Under the pieces are notes generated by a model. The model did no database searches. It worked only from the letters and a program-made list of their open reading frames with translations, and was not told the origin of the DNA. Made by a program: the position numbers and the translations under genes. Below, piece after piece: positions 5,074 through 5,409 of a stretch of 5,409 nt of DNA. Source of the DNA: an uncultured Lachnospiraceae bacterium (GTDB taxonomy: Bacteria; Bacillota; Clostridia; Lachnospirales; Lachnospiraceae). How positions within the stretch are numbered: the stretch's first letter is position 1; the number at the start of each line of letters is the position of its first letter. The stretch lies in NCBI GenBank assembly GCA_934343915.1, contig CAKRIL010000071.1:1-5409 (forward strand), given 5' to 3'.

Positions 5074-5115
5074 TTTTTTGTGTAATAGGAACGAAGCTTC
5101 CTATTGCACAAAAAA
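5074..5115. repeat. Long palindrome flanked by T on the left and A on the right
   Basis: TTTTTTGTGTAATAGGAA (5074-5091) and TTCCTATTGCACAAAAAA (5098-5115) form an 18-bp inverted repeat with one T-G mismatch and a 6-base loop. On both strands the T-run comes before the stem and the A-run after it, so this is not an ordinary terminator. It shares the A-run 5110-5115 with the neighbouring minus-strand terminator and lies about 30 bases upstream of the 5039-5044 -35 box. Confidence 0.7.
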
Positions 5116-5150
5116 CAAGTCCGTGAATATTGTAAATATCCACAGACCTG
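5110..5150 (-). terminator. Rho-independent terminator of the MBL-fold gene
   Basis: CAGGTCTGTGGATATT (5150-5135, minus) pairs with AATATTCACGGACTTG (5131-5116) over 16 bp around a 3-base loop. The mismatches seen in DNA are all G-U pairs in minus-strand RNA, showing that this strand is the functional one. A TTTTTT run follows (5115-5110). It lies about 50 bases past the stop codon at 5197. Confidence 0.75.
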
Positions 5151-5196
5151 TCTGAAAGCATATATCGAATTATTTCATACCATGTGCTCAAACAAT

Positions 5197-5409
5197 TTAT
5201 AACTTCGTCACTACTCCATCCTTAAGCTCATATACATCCCCATACTCAGGAAGAATACGTGTTCCTGCCTTTGCGGTATTGACCTGCTCAGGGCGGAAGC
5301 TGTGAAGAGGTATGAGCGTCTTAGGCTCTATCGTGTCGAGCATTGTTCTTAAATAATATGGCTTAGCGTGTCCGCCAAGTCCCTTGAAATCATAAGCTAT
5401 GCCGCACAC
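5197..5409 (-). CDS. MBL-fold/beta-CASP metallohydrolase, C-terminal fragment
   Basis: The last 70 codons of a gene that enters from the right edge; its start lies outside. The segment GLGGHAKPYYLRTMLDTIEPKTLIPLHSFRPEQV carries two histidine motifs. GGHA followed by a helix, then IEPKxLIPLHSxxPE, is the arrangement of beta-CASP motifs B and C in RNase J-like and related metallo-beta-lactamase-fold nucleases, where these histidines help bind the active-site zinc. It ends with LPEYGDVYELKDGVVTKL, a typical strand-turn-strand finish. The likely role is an RNA-processing or related phosphodiester hydrolase in the cytoplasm. Without the N-terminal HxHxDH motif, which lies outside the window, I cannot tell a true nuclease from another beta-CASP member. 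A terminator follows at 5110-5150. Confidence 0.7.
   Translation of the reverse strand: MCGIAYDFKGLGGHAKPYYLRTMLDTIEPKTLIPLHSFRPEQVNTAKAGTRILPEYGDVYELKDGVVTKL

Noticed and set aside
5074..5115. Palindrome as a rho-independent terminator
   Set aside because: On both strands the T-run precedes the stem instead of following it; the real minus terminator is the adjacent 5116-5150 stem.
4997..5191. 64-codon minus-strand open frame
   Set aside because: It reads through the terminator, the palindrome and the downstream promoter, with no SD; a non-coding explanation accounts for the whole stretch.

Overview
The window looks like chromosomal DNA of a low-to-mid G+C Firmicute, most likely a gut Clostridia/Lachnospiraceae-type organism. 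The signs are AT-rich intergenic DNA with classic sigma-A promoters, strong GGAGG ribosome binding sites, rho-independent terminators, and protein types typical of that group: a Walker-type AAA ATPase, a COG3981-like GNAT, a MarR-MATE pair and small membrane proteins. The species cannot be named from this sequence alone. I see no rRNA, tRNA, CRISPR array or insertion sequence.

Left part (1-2282), all minus strand. The window opens in the N-terminal 98 residues of an AAA ATPase (Walker A and Walker B visible) with its own promoter. A GNAT acetyltransferase follows, with a clear terminator behind it, then a two-helix membrane protein. A compact non-coding locus comes next (about 1573-1736): a strong minus-strand promoter, a Shine-Dalgarno site with no usable ORF, and a bidirectional terminator. 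It resembles a gutted type I toxin-antitoxin locus. Beyond it are a 101-residue three-helix membrane protein and a short upstream ORF (2118-2282) split by an in-frame TAA.

Central part (2261-4270), plus strand. A MarR-family regulator and a MATE multidrug exporter overlap by 11 bases and form one operon. Its TTGACA/TATAAT promoter carries the palindrome TTACCTTTGGTAA across the expected transcription start, a likely MarR autoregulatory operator. Between promoter and marR is a leader of about 170 nt with a 26-codon upstream ORF (strong SD, GTG start) and three successive strong hairpins; a fourth possible pairing covers the marR ribosome binding site. This suggests a second, translation-coupled control layer and is the most interesting signal in the window. 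The operon is visibly richer in G+C than its flanks.

Right part (4274-5409), minus strand. The 3' end of a beta-CASP/MBL-fold hydrolase gene is followed by a terminator nested with an unusual second palindrome. After a fresh promoter come a 63-residue protein with a WWxxRxIP ending, weakly like the N-terminus of HipA/CtkA-type proteins, and a 162-residue four-helix membrane protein. The latter ends three bases from the MATE stop codon, tail to tail.
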